40,108 bases of DNA from W0P33-017 sp963640395 (GTDB lineage Bacteria > Bacillota > Clostridia > Lachnospirales > Lachnospiraceae): NCBI GenBank assembly GCA_963640395.1, contig CAVHZH010000006.1:1-40108 (forward strand), read 5' to 3'. A program made the translations under genes and the position numbers. The notes beneath the pieces are model-generated. The model ran no database searches. It had not been told where the DNA came from and saw nothing but the letters and a program-made list of their open reading frames with translations. Shown one piece after another: positions 15,944 to 23,174 of the stretch. Each line of letters begins with the position of its first letter. Position 1 is the stretch's first letter.

Positions 15944-17317
15944 ATGGATTACCATGAGATGATGGAGCTGGGTGACGAGCTGGATCAGCAGTTTGACGAG
16001 CTGGTGCAGAATTGTCTGATTTCCGGAGCGATCGATCAGGGACTTTATCAGAAATATGATGTAAAAAGAGGATTGCGTGATTCAAACGGAAAAGGTGTAT
16101 TGACCGGACTTACGGAGATCTCCGATGTGCTGGCGACAAAGGTGGATGCGGACGGAACGTCACATCCGATCGACGGCGAGCTGTATTTTCAGGGTATCAA
16201 TGTCGTGGATCTGATCGGCGGAAACGCCAGAAAGCGTTTTATGTTTGAGGAAGCGACCTACCTGCTGCTGTTCGGCAAGCTGCCGAAGGAGGAAGAGCTG
16301 GAGAGCTTTGTGCGCATCCTCGGCAGTCTGCGGGAGTTGTCGAGTGATTTTGTTAGGGATGTCATCATGAAAGCACCTCCGGCGAACCTGATGAACGCGC
16401 TGCAGAAATGCATTGTTTTATTGTATTCCTATGATTCAGACCCGGATAACATATCGGTCGATAATGTGCTGCGCCAGTCCTTGCAGCTCATTGCGAAGAT
16501 GCCGCTCATGGCAGTATATTCTTATTATGCATACCGGCATTTCAGGCTCGAAAAGACGCTGCTCGTGCGGCCGCCGAAGAAGGATCTGTCCACGGCAGAA
16601 AATATTTTATATATGCTCCGCAAGGACGGTACCTTTACCGATCTGGAGGCGCGCGTGCTGGATGTGGCACTGGTATTACATGCAGAGCATGGTGGCGGTA
16701 ACAATTCGACCTTTACGAACCATGTCGTGACATCCTCAGGTACGGATACCTATTCCGCAGTGGCTGCGTCGATGTCATCACTAAAAGGTCCCAGACACGG
16801 CGGCGCGAACCTGAAGGTCATGCAGATGTTTGAGGATCTGCGTGCGAACTGCAATACATCCGATGAGGATTCGCTGACGGAATATCTGACGGCGATTCTG
16901 GATAAAAAGGCATTTGACCATGCCGGACTGATCTATGGTGTCGGACATGCGGTCTATACGGATTCCGATCCGCGTGAGGTCATGCTGAAAAAATATGCGA
17001 GGCTGTTGTCGCAGGCGAAGGGCATGGAGCGTGAATTTGAACTGTATGATACGGTGGAGCGCATCGCGTCAAGGCTGATCGCAGAGCGCAGACACTTGTT
17101 CAAACCGATCTGTGCAAACGTCGATTTTTACAGTGGTTTTGTCTATACGATGCTCGGTATCCCGACAGAGCTGTTCACACCGATTTTTGCGATCTCGCGT
17201 ATTTCAGGATGGAGTGCGCACCGCTTGGAGGAGCTTGTCAACAACGGAAAGATCATCCGCCCGGCATACCGTTATGTCGGTTCGCATAAAGAATATACAT
17301 CTGTGGAGGAGCGGTAG
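15944..17317 (+). CDS. citrate synthase
   Basis: About 457 aa. It condenses oxaloacetate and acetyl-CoA to citrate (or possibly propionyl-CoA to 2-methylcitrate). The protein is of the longer type found in Clostridia, with an N-terminal extension of about 60 residues before the usual ELYFQGINVVDLIGG region. Catalytic blocks are visible: LHAEHGGGNNSTF (about residue 244), SSLKGPRHGGAN (His of the oxaloacetate site), GVGHAVY, and the final Asp in ICANVDFYSGF. The ATG at 15944 has GGGAG upstream and is better than ATG 15923. The gene stands alone with its own promoter. Confidence 0.9.
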   Translation: MDYHEMMELGDELDQQFDELVQNCLISGAIDQGLYQKYDVKRGLRDSNGKGVLTGLTEISDVLATKVDADGTSHPIDGELYFQGINVVDLIGGNARKRFMFEEATYLLLFGKLPKEEELESFVRILGSLRELSSDFVRDVIMKAPPANLMNALQKCIVLLYSYDSDPDNISVDNVLRQSLQLIAKMPLMAVYSYYAYRHFRLEKTLLVRPPKKDLSTAENILYMLRKDGTFTDLEARVLDVALVLHAEHGGGNNSTFTNHVVTSSGTDTYSAVAASMSSLKGPRHGGANLKVMQMFEDLRANCNTSDEDSLTEYLTAILDKKAFDHAGLIYGVGHAVYTDSDPREVMLKKYARLLSQAKGMEREFELYDTVERIASRLIAERRHLFKPICANVDFYSGFVYTMLGIPTELFTPIFAISRISGWSAHRLEELVNNGKIIRPAYRYVGSHKEYTSVEER

Positions 17318-17363
17318 ATACGCGGGATGAGCGGCATGACCGGAGCAAATAACAGCTAAATAT

Positions 17364-17556
17364 GGTTCGGGTGTCAAAACACCCGAACCTCCGGTTACAC
17401 GGATTGTTTCGTGCTTCGCACTCCCACAATCCTACTTCAATTCGGATTCCCGTGGTGCTTTTGCCCCACTTCATCCTCATTGAAGGGCGTGTCATAAACT
17501 CCATCTCCCACCGACATGCAAGCATGTCGTGGAAGATGAGTTTTGACACTGTAACC
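17364..17556. repeat. family B non-coding element, copy B1 (complete)
   Basis: This 193-bp element has inverted ends GGTTCGGGTGTCAAAAC and GTTTTGACACTGTAACC. AAATAT stands immediately outside both ends (17358-17363 and 17557-17562), as a short target duplication would. Hairpins inside: GGTTCGGGTGT with ACACCCGAACC, GTGC-ttc-GCAC, and a long nested one ending in GACATGC-aa-GCATGTC. Over about 175 bp it is nearly identical to copy B2. Its right end carries an outward TTGACA. It has no gene; it fills the gap between citrate synthase and the phosphopantetheinyl transferase. Confidence 0.8.
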
Positions 17557-17600
17557 AAATATAACTGGAAAAAATTTGGCTGTCGTGATACACTAGACCC

Positions 17601-18251
17601 ATGAATGAGATTCATGGACTTTATGCAAACATTAATATGCTGGAGCAGCAGGATCTGTTCCGGCATTTTTTATGTGAGCTGTCAACAGAAAGACAACAGA
17701 AAATAGAGGCGCTTCGGACGCAGACGGGCAGGCTGCATTCGCTGGGCGCGTGGACTTTGCTTGATCGGCTGCTCGTCGATGATATGGGTGTACGGGAGCG
17801 GGAACTGGAGATCGCTATCGGTGCACACCGGAAACCGTATGTGGTGGGACACACGGACATACAGTTTAACCTGTCGCATTCCGGTGATTATGTGCTGGCG
17901 GTGCTGGCTCCGGTTGAAGTCGGCTGCGATATCCAGCGGATAGAGGAAAATGAAAGGCAGGAGCAGATTACAGCGCGTTTTTTCACAGCCGAGGAGCAGG
18001 CGGCATATGCGTCCGGTGTGGGCTTTTACCGGATCTGGGCGCGCAAGGAGAGCTGGATCAAATGTGATGGCAGCGGGATGACGCAGGATCTGAGGGATTT
18101 TTCGGTTGTGGCGGACGGACGGTGCAGCAGCCAGATCGCAGGGCGGCATTTTGCGGAAGTGCGGCTGGATGGATATGAGCTGGCGGTCTGCTATGCGGGC
18201 GCAAAGGTCTATCCGGTGCGTGTTATGGAGGCGGCTCTGCATCTACAATGA
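17601..18251 (+). CDS. 4'-phosphopantetheinyl transferase (Sfp type)
   Basis: 216-aa enzyme that moves the phosphopantetheine arm of CoA onto a carrier-protein serine. The magnesium-binding motif is VGCDIQRIEEN (about residues 111-121) and the second motif is WARKESWIK (about 147-155); the N-terminal PYV..TDIQFNLSHSGDYVL block also fits. Sfp-type enzymes serve peptide or polyketide synthases or fatty-acid ACP; no carrier protein is encoded here. The ribosome site before ATG 17601 is weak, so the start is less certain. It is 12 bp before the ybaK start, so the two are probably cotranscribed. Confidence 0.88.
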   Translation: MNEIHGLYANINMLEQQDLFRHFLCELSTERQQKIEALRTQTGRLHSLGAWTLLDRLLVDDMGVRERELEIAIGAHRKPYVVGHTDIQFNLSHSGDYVLAVLAPVEVGCDIQRIEENERQEQITARFFTAEEQAAYASGVGFYRIWARKESWIKCDGSGMTQDLRDFSVVADGRCSSQIAGRHFAEVRLDGYELAVCYAGAKVYPVRVMEAALHLQ

Positions 18252-18263
18252 AAGGTGACAAAC

Positions 18264-18746
18264 ATGGCAAAACAAAAGGAAGTAAAAACAAATGCAATGC
18301 GCATGTTAGAGCGCATGAAGATCCCGTTTACGCATCTGACTTATGAGTGCAAGGAATTTGAGGATGGCATCCAGATTGCGGATATGCTGGGCTTGCCGCA
18401 TGAAAAGGTATATAAGACGCTGGTGACTGTCGGCGCGAGCAAAAACTATTTTGTGTTCGTCATACCGATCGAGGCAGAGCTGGATCTGAAGGCAGCGGCG
18501 CGCTCAGTCGGCGAAAAATCAGTGGCGATGATCCATGTCAAGGAGATCAATCAGATCACCGGATATATCCGCGGCGGCTGTACGGCGATCGGCATGAAAA
18601 AGCAGTATGTGACACGTGTGGACGAGTCCGCGGCAGCACTCGACACGATCATCGTCAGCGGCGGCAGGATCGGTTCGCAGATCGAACTCGCTCCGGCGGA
18701 TCTGTTAAAGGCGGCGCAGGCAGAGTATGCGAAGATTACGGAATAG
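18264..18746 (+). CDS. ybaK: Cys-tRNA(Pro)/Cys-tRNA(Cys) deacylase, YbaK/EbsC family
   Basis: 160-aa editing enzyme that hydrolyses mischarged Cys-tRNA(Pro) or related aminoacyl-tRNAs. The YbaK fold is recognisable from the conserved lysine in HEKVYKTLVT, IPIEAELDLKAAA, and the glycine-rich GYIRGGCTAIGMKKQ. ATG 18264 follows AAAGGTG; the GTG at 18255 is too close to that site. It lies directly after the phosphopantetheinyl transferase gene and is followed by a bidirectional terminator. Confidence 0.93.
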   Translation: MAKQKEVKTNAMRMLERMKIPFTHLTYECKEFEDGIQIADMLGLPHEKVYKTLVTVGASKNYFVFVIPIEAELDLKAAARSVGEKSVAMIHVKEINQITGYIRGGCTAIGMKKQYVTRVDESAAALDTIIVSGGRIGSQIELAPADLLKAAQAEYAKITE

Positions 18747-18763
18747 TTCCGGGGAACATTATG

Positions 18764-18803
18764 AAAAAAGGACATCCGACTAATCTTGTCAGATGTCCTT
18801 TTT
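18764..18803. terminator. bidirectional terminator between ybaK and the PAP2 gene
   Basis: AAAAAAGGACATC-c-GAC and GTC-a-GATGTCCTTTTT pair with one mismatch over a 7-base loop. The stem has A and T runs on its two sides, fitting two convergent genes. Confidence 0.85.
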
Positions 18804-18823
18804 ATGCATTTTACATCAAATCT

Positions 18824-19531
18824 TTACCATGAAACATCCTTGTATTTTTTGCGTAAGCGCCGCGCTTCCCTTGCTGCACGGAAACGCGCGATCGCGTTCT
18901 CCGGAGCCTTGCCGTAAGCGACCGGATAGAGCACCAGTGCCATGAGCAGTGCGGTCATCACATCAAATACAGAATGCTGCTTGATAAATACTGTTGCCAG
19001 AATAATACTGCACATCAGGGTAAAGGATGCGCATTTTACGAGCTTGTTGTCACGTAGATTCTCGCATCGCGTCAGCGCGATGTGTGCGCCGATCGAATTG
19101 AATACGTGGATGCTCGGGAACAGGTTCGTTGCGGTATCCGTCTCCCACAACCAGCGGACAAGCTGATCCAACGCGCCGCTGCCGAGCGTCACACTGTAGC
19201 GCATGTAATGCCCATTCGGGTAGATGGTCGATATGATCAGAAAAACTGTCATTCCGGTAAACAGATACCCGCATGCGCGTACATATTCCTGCTTGTCGTG
19301 CAGATATGTATACAAAAAGGCGACTGCCACATATCCGAACCACAGAAAATAGGGAATAGCAAATGCGGATACAAATGGAATCTTATCATCCAGATCCATG
19401 TGGATCACGTGAAAATGACCGGTGACCGTTTTTTCCAGATATGCAAACCACGGCAGATAGATCAGCCAGTAAAGCTGCAGCAGAAGATAACGGTGTTTCC
19501 GGACACGCTCCTTGAAATTTATGCGCTTCAT
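18824..19531 (-). CDS. PAP2-family membrane phosphatase-like protein
   Basis: 235-aa membrane protein with about six hydrophobic segments. Phosphatase-like residues of the PAP2 superfamily can be seen: NLFPSIHVFNSIGAH (motif 2, with the conserved Ser and His) and VFIKQHSVFDVMTAL (motif 3 with His and Asp). Motif 1 is less clear, so activity on phosphatidate, undecaprenyl-PP or inositol lipids is open. The reading frame extends back to 19831, but that part runs through repeat A3; the ATG at 19531 has GGGAGG upstream and is the sensible start. Its C-terminus is very basic. A promoter for it lies beyond A3. Confidence 0.82.
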   Translation of the reverse strand: MKRINFKERVRKHRYLLLQLYWLIYLPWFAYLEKTVTGHFHVIHMDLDDKIPFVSAFAIPYFLWFGYVAVAFLYTYLHDKQEYVRACGYLFTGMTVFLIISTIYPNGHYMRYSVTLGSGALDQLVRWLWETDTATNLFPSIHVFNSIGAHIALTRCENLRDNKLVKCASFTLMCSIILATVFIKQHSVFDVMTALLMALVLYPVAYGKAPENAIARFRAAREARRLRKKYKDVSW

Positions 19532-19563
19532 CTGTAAATGTCCTCCCAAATCATAAACATATC

Positions 19564-19749
19564 GTAACTGTTCAGTACCTTTACAGTTACGAATGCAAAA
19601 TCCATGAAAATCGGCTACGCCGATGGGATTTTGCACTCTTGCATCATGTTCACACGGAGCTAGACATCCAGTGGATATCTGTTTAGCTCGAACCGAAACA
19701 AAGTGTAGACCCTCAACAGCAAGTGCTTCGGGCTGTCCTGAACAGTTAC
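19564..19749. repeat. family A non-coding element, copy A3, with perfect 8-bp target duplication
   Basis: This 186-bp element has perfect 12-bp inverted ends, GTAACTGTTCAG and CTGAACAGTTAC. AACATATC lies immediately outside on both sides (19556-19563 and 19750-19757), a clean 8-bp target-site duplication. The interior differs from the other A copies but again carries nested hairpins: TGCAAAATCC/GGATTTTGCA around ATCGGC-tac-GCCGAT, and GAGCTA/TAGCTC around GACATCC-agt-GGATATC. It is non-coding and lies in the predicted leader of the PAP2 gene. Confidence 0.88.
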
Positions 19750-19776
19750 AACATATCATCACAAAATAACAATGAT

Positions 19777-19805
19777 ATATTATCACAAGCGATTTCCCAA
19801 AACAA
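19777..19805 (-). promoter_or_regulatory. probable promoter of the PAP2 gene
   Basis: On the minus strand TTGTTT (19805-19800) and TAATAT (19782-19777) are 17 bases apart. The predicted start near 19770 is 20 bp outside element A3, so the transcript would run through A3 before reaching the gene. Confidence 0.5.
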
Positions 19806-19902
19806 TAAAAAGGTCGAAAAAATAACAACAAAAATCGGGCAGAATAGCGCGCGCTCTATGGTCAAAACTCCTAAGGGAATCCTGTGGCAGTGTTCTTTTT
19901 TA

Positions 19903-20078
19903 ACCCGAACCTCCGGTTACACGGATTGTTTCGTGCTTCGCACTCCCACAATCCTACTTCAATTCGGATTCCCGTGGTGCTTTTGCCCCACTTCATCCTC
20001 ATTGAAGGGCGTGTCATAAACTCCATCTCCCACCGGCATGCAAGCATGCCGTGGAAGATGAGTTTTGACACTGTAACC
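19903..20078. repeat. family B non-coding element, copy B2 (left end lost)
   Basis: From ACCCGAACCTCCGG to TGTAACC it is nearly identical to B1, but the first about 17 bp that would complete the left inverted end are replaced by unrelated sequence. The inner hairpin reads GGCATGC-aa-GCATGCC where B1 has GACATGC-aa-GCATGTC, a paired change that keeps the stem. Its right end carries TTGACA at 20065-20070. Confidence 0.8.
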
Positions 20079-20083
20079 CAAAC

Positions 20084-20155
20084 TTTAGTAAAATATAAAA
20101 TATTTTATAAAAAAGTAAAATAATGATTGTGTTACGCGAGAGAATCTGTTATATT
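20084..20155 (+). promoter_or_regulatory. promoter and candidate operator region of the GH43 lipoprotein gene
   Basis: Two promoter options are visible. One uses the element-borne TTGACA (20065-20070) with TAAAAT (20089-20094), 18 bases apart. The other is TTGTGT (20127-20132) with TATATT (20150-20155), 17 apart. TTTA-g-TAAA at 20084-20092 and AAAGTAAAATA at 20112-20122 resemble the candidate operator before the arabinoside importer (24328-24342). Confidence 0.45.
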
Positions 20156-20164
20156 GTAACTGTC

Positions 20165-20188
20165 AAAAACAAAAACAAAAACAAAAAC
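20165..20188 (+). repeat. simple repeat, four units of AAAAAC
   Basis: Four perfect 6-bp units lie in the leader of the GH43 lipoprotein gene, about 13 bp before its ribosome site. The purine-rich, unstructured leader could favour translation; length variation is conceivable but not shown. Confidence 0.8.
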
Positions 20189-20214
20189 AGAATGAAATGA
20201 CGGGGGGAATTTTT

Positions 20215-21831
20215 ATGAAGTTCTATGACTGTGGAAAGCGGCTGTTATCCGGTGCGCTTGTCATGACAATGGTGTTCGGGCTGGCGGCATGTGGCGGCAC
20301 GCAGGTACCGGTGGCAGATGCGGATACCGATGCAGCAGGGCAGGAGGCGGCTGATATGGCAGAGGAAGAAAACCAGTATGTGTTTAAAATGAGCTATGAC
20401 GGTATTGCGACAGGGGATGTATCCTCCGGGGTGTCAGTGCACGACCCGTCCATTGTGAAGGATGGGGATGAGTATTATATTTTCGGATCCCATATGTCGG
20501 CGGCAAAGAGTACCGATCTTTTGAACTGGGAGTCGGTTGCAGACGGTTATACAAAGAGCAATCCGGTCTATGGGCAGATCTATGATGTGGCAGATCAGGC
20601 ATTTGCCTATAGCGGGAGCAAGAAAAGCCTGATCCCGACAGATGACGATGGAACACATGTATGGGCGCCGGATGTCATTTACAATGAGGAACAGGGCTTG
20701 TATTACATGTATTACTGCACGACCTCCACATGGAATGCGTCAAATCTGTGCTACGGTACCTCAGAAAATATCGAAGGACCGTATGAGTGGCAGGGAGCGT
20801 TGATCTATTCCGGCTATGATAAGGATACGATCAAAGCGACGGATGTGCTCGACTATGTCGATGAGGAGTATGCACTCAAGCATTATGTGCGCAACAATGG
20901 TTACAACGTGGACGATTACCCGAATGCGATTGATCCGAGCGTCTTTTATGATGCTGACGGCAGGATGTGGATGGTTTACGGCTCATGGAGCGGCGGTATT
21001 TACCTGCTGGAGCTCGATCCGCAGACCGGACTGGTCATTCATCCTCAGGCAGATCCGGAGAACAATGTCGATGCTTATTACGGAAAACGTCTGCTCGGCG
21101 GCGGACACAAATCGATTGAGGGACCGTATATTTTATACGATGAGGCGAGTGGCTACTATTATCTGTTCGTCTCCTACGGTGTGCTGACGAGCGCAGGCGG
21201 TTACCAGGTGCGTGTATTCCGTTCCGAGACACCGGATGGAACGTATGTGGACATGAATGGTGCATATCCGACGATCGACGATGATCATCAGCTGTTCGGA
21301 CTGAAGCTGACTGGAAATTACAAGCTGCCTTCGCTCGACAAGGCATATATGGCGACCGGACACAATTCGGCACTGATCGATGATGACGGAAAAATGTATC
21401 TGGTTTACCACACAAGATTTAACGATGGCGGCGAGGGACATTCACCGCGTGTACACCAGATGCTGGTAAATAAGGATGGATGGCCGTGTGAGCTGCCTTA
21501 CCAGACGCAGGGCGAGACTGTGAGTGCGGAGGGCTATGATGCATCCGAGACAGTTGGCAGATATTTTGTGATCAATCAGGGCACGGATATCAGCAGTGAT
21601 ATTGCCAATCCCAAGATTTTATATCTGAATGAAGATGGCAGTGTTGTCGGCAGAGAGTCTGAGGGTACATGGAGCACACAGGACGGCACCTATTATATGG
21701 ACATTACGATCGATGGTGAGAGCTATCAGGGCGTGTTTTGCAGGATGAAGGATGAGGCAGGAACAGACGTTATGGCATTTTCGGCTGTCGGAGCAAATAA
21801 GAGTGTATGGGGAGTCAGCTATGGACAATAA
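20215..21831 (+). CDS. GH43 endo-1,5-alpha-L-arabinanase-like lipoprotein
   Basis: About 538 aa. The N-terminus is a lipoprotein signal with lipobox GLAAC, so the enzyme sits outside the membrane. A five-bladed propeller follows. Catalytic residues fit GH43: the base Asp in VHDPSIVKDG, the pKa-tuning Asp in NAIDPSVFYDADG, and the acid Glu in SIEGPYILYDE. A C-terminal beta domain (about residues 430-538) is like that of AbnB-type enzymes. It probably cuts arabinan into oligosaccharides for the importer downstream. ATG 20215 follows GGGGGGAA. It overlaps the next GH43 gene by 11 bp. A short Asp/Glu/Ala-rich linker follows the lipid anchor. Confidence 0.88.
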   Translation: MKFYDCGKRLLSGALVMTMVFGLAACGGTQVPVADADTDAAGQEAADMAEEENQYVFKMSYDGIATGDVSSGVSVHDPSIVKDGDEYYIFGSHMSAAKSTDLLNWESVADGYTKSNPVYGQIYDVADQAFAYSGSKKSLIPTDDDGTHVWAPDVIYNEEQGLYYMYYCTTSTWNASNLCYGTSENIEGPYEWQGALIYSGYDKDTIKATDVLDYVDEEYALKHYVRNNGYNVDDYPNAIDPSVFYDADGRMWMVYGSWSGGIYLLELDPQTGLVIHPQADPENNVDAYYGKRLLGGGHKSIEGPYILYDEASGYYYLFVSYGVLTSAGGYQVRVFRSETPDGTYVDMNGAYPTIDDDHQLFGLKLTGNYKLPSLDKAYMATGHNSALIDDDGKMYLVYHTRFNDGGEGHSPRVHQMLVNKDGWPCELPYQTQGETVSAEGYDASETVGRYFVINQGTDISSDIANPKILYLNEDGSVVGRESEGTWSTQDGTYYMDITIDGESYQGVFCRMKDEAGTDVMAFSAVGANKSVWGVSYGQ

Positions 21832-22771
21832 ATTAAAGTATAATGAACCGTGGATTCTGCAGCGCGCAGATCCGTATGTATACCATGATACCGATGGGAT
21901 CTATTATTTTACCGCATCCGTGCCGGAATATGACCGTATCGTGCTGCGCAGCAGCGACACGCTGGAGGGACTCGGCAGCGCACCGGAGCTGGAGGTATGG
22001 CATAAGCATGAGAGCGGTCCGCAGAGTCTCCACATCTGGGCACCGGAGCTCCATTACCTGTTTGGGAAATGGTATATCTACTATGCCGGAGGCGACAAGG
22101 ACGACATCTGGGCGATCCGCCCGTATGTGCTCGAGTGTCAGGGCGATGATCCGATGCGTGATCCGTGGATTGAAAAAGGAAAAATGACACGGGCTGCAGA
22201 CGATGAATTTTCGTTTGAGGCATTTTCGCTTGATGCTACCGTGTTTGAGGTGAACGGAAGCTGGTATTATATCTGGGCGGAAAAGGTCGGAGTCGGCAGG
22301 CAGATCTCGAATTTATACATTGCACGAATGAAAAACGGATATACGTTGGATACTGTTCAGGTGATGCTGACGACACCGGACTATGACTGGGAGCGCTATG
22401 GCTTCTGGGTAAATGAAGGTCCGGCAGTCCTTCAGCGCGATGGCAAGGTTTTTGTGACTTATTCGGCGAGTGATACGGGTATCCACTATTGCATGGGTAT
22501 GCTGACAGCGGATGCGGACAGTGACCTGCTCGATCCGTTATCATGGAAAAAAGAGCGCTATCCGGTGCTGACATCGAGCGAGGAGCATGCGGTATACGGT
22601 CCCGGACACAATTCGTTCACGACGGATGAAAACGGCGCAGATATCATGGTGTACCATGCGCGCACAGAAAAGGAGATCGTCGGAAATCCGCTGTACAATC
22701 CGAATCGTCACGCGATGCTGATGAAGCTTGGCTGGAAGGACGGCAGACCGGTATTTTCTTATGATTCGTAG
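21821..22771 (+). CDS. cytoplasmic GH43 family glycosidase (probable exo-alpha-L-arabinofuranosidase)
   Basis: About 316 aa with no signal peptide. It is a single GH43 propeller with the base Asp in LQRADPYVYHD, the second Asp in FSLDATVFEVNG and the acid Glu in WVNEGPAVLQRDG. The W..APE.HY segment (IWAPELHYLFGKWYIYYAGG) is typical of arabinofuranosidase/xylosidase-like GH43. It most likely removes terminal arabinose from imported oligosaccharides; xylosidase activity cannot be excluded. The ATG at 21821 has GGGGAG upstream inside the end of the preceding gene, so translation is coupled to the lipoprotein enzyme. Confidence 0.85.
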   Translation: MDNKLKYNEPWILQRADPYVYHDTDGIYYFTASVPEYDRIVLRSSDTLEGLGSAPELEVWHKHESGPQSLHIWAPELHYLFGKWYIYYAGGDKDDIWAIRPYVLECQGDDPMRDPWIEKGKMTRAADDEFSFEAFSLDATVFEVNGSWYYIWAEKVGVGRQISNLYIARMKNGYTLDTVQVMLTTPDYDWERYGFWVNEGPAVLQRDGKVFVTYSASDTGIHYCMGMLTADADSDLLDPLSWKKERYPVLTSSEEHAVYGPGHNSFTTDENGADIMVYHARTEKEIVGNPLYNPNRHAMLMKLGWKDGRPVFSYDS

Positions 22772-22855
22772 GTGATACAGCAGGGCAGCAGAACCGCTGT
22801 GGAATGGCAGGTATCTGGAAAGTCTGAAAAACGATGGGAAAACATGGAGGCGCAG

Positions 22856-23119
22856 ATGGAGCAGCGTATATGCACGAGATGTCTGCTGCGGGAGATGATC
22901 GATTCGGATGCGTCGAAGCAGTCAGAGTTGGAGATGATAGAAAAATACCGCGCCGCGATCAAGCAGGCAGACCGCGTGGATGATGCGGAATATGAAAGAA
23001 GGCTGTCGGTGTGCAGGCAGTGTGACAGGCTGCTTGCCGGGACCTGTAATGCCTGCGGCTGCTATGTGGAGCTGCGGGCGGTCGCAAGGGTTTCGCATTG
23101 TCCCAAAAAGAAATGGTAA
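22856..23119 (+). CDS. small cysteine-rich protein (DUF6171-like)
   Basis: 87-aa protein with N-terminal CTRCLLREM, a central acidic and basic helix, then CRQCDRLLAGTCNACGCY and a final HCPKKKW. The spaced CxxC pairs suggest zinc binding. I place it tentatively in the DUF6171 family; function is unknown. The frame is open further upstream, but ATG 22856 has GGAGG five bases before it. It follows the GH43 gene by 85 bp and ends at a strong terminator, so it may be carried along on the arabinan transcript without sharing its job. Confidence 0.7.
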   Translation: MEQRICTRCLLREMIDSDASKQSELEMIEKYRAAIKQADRVDDAEYERRLSVCRQCDRLLAGTCNACGCYVELRAVARVSHCPKKKW

Positions 23120-23128
23120 ATCGTTAAT

Positions 23129-23174
23129 AGCAAAAGCAAAGCGTTTCCGGCTGCGGAAACGCTTTGCTTTTGCT
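23129..23174. terminator. strong bidirectional terminator
   Basis: A perfect 20-bp stem spans 23129-23148 and 23155-23174 with a six-base loop. The AGCAAAAGCAAAGC and GCTTTGCTTTTGCT arms give A/T-rich bases on both strands. It separates the DUF6171-like gene from the convergent regulator gene and reaches 2 bp into the regulator stop codon. Confidence 0.85.

Noticed and set aside
17362..17604. 80-aa open reading frame, with a near-identical one at 19884-20123
   Set aside because: Both are produced by the family B repeat; similarity of the proteins reflects the repeat, whose changes preserve hairpin pairing rather than coding.
19532..19831. N-terminal 100-residue extension of the PAP2 protein
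   Set aside because: The extension translates element A3 and its flanks; a proper ribosome site stands before the ATG at 19531.
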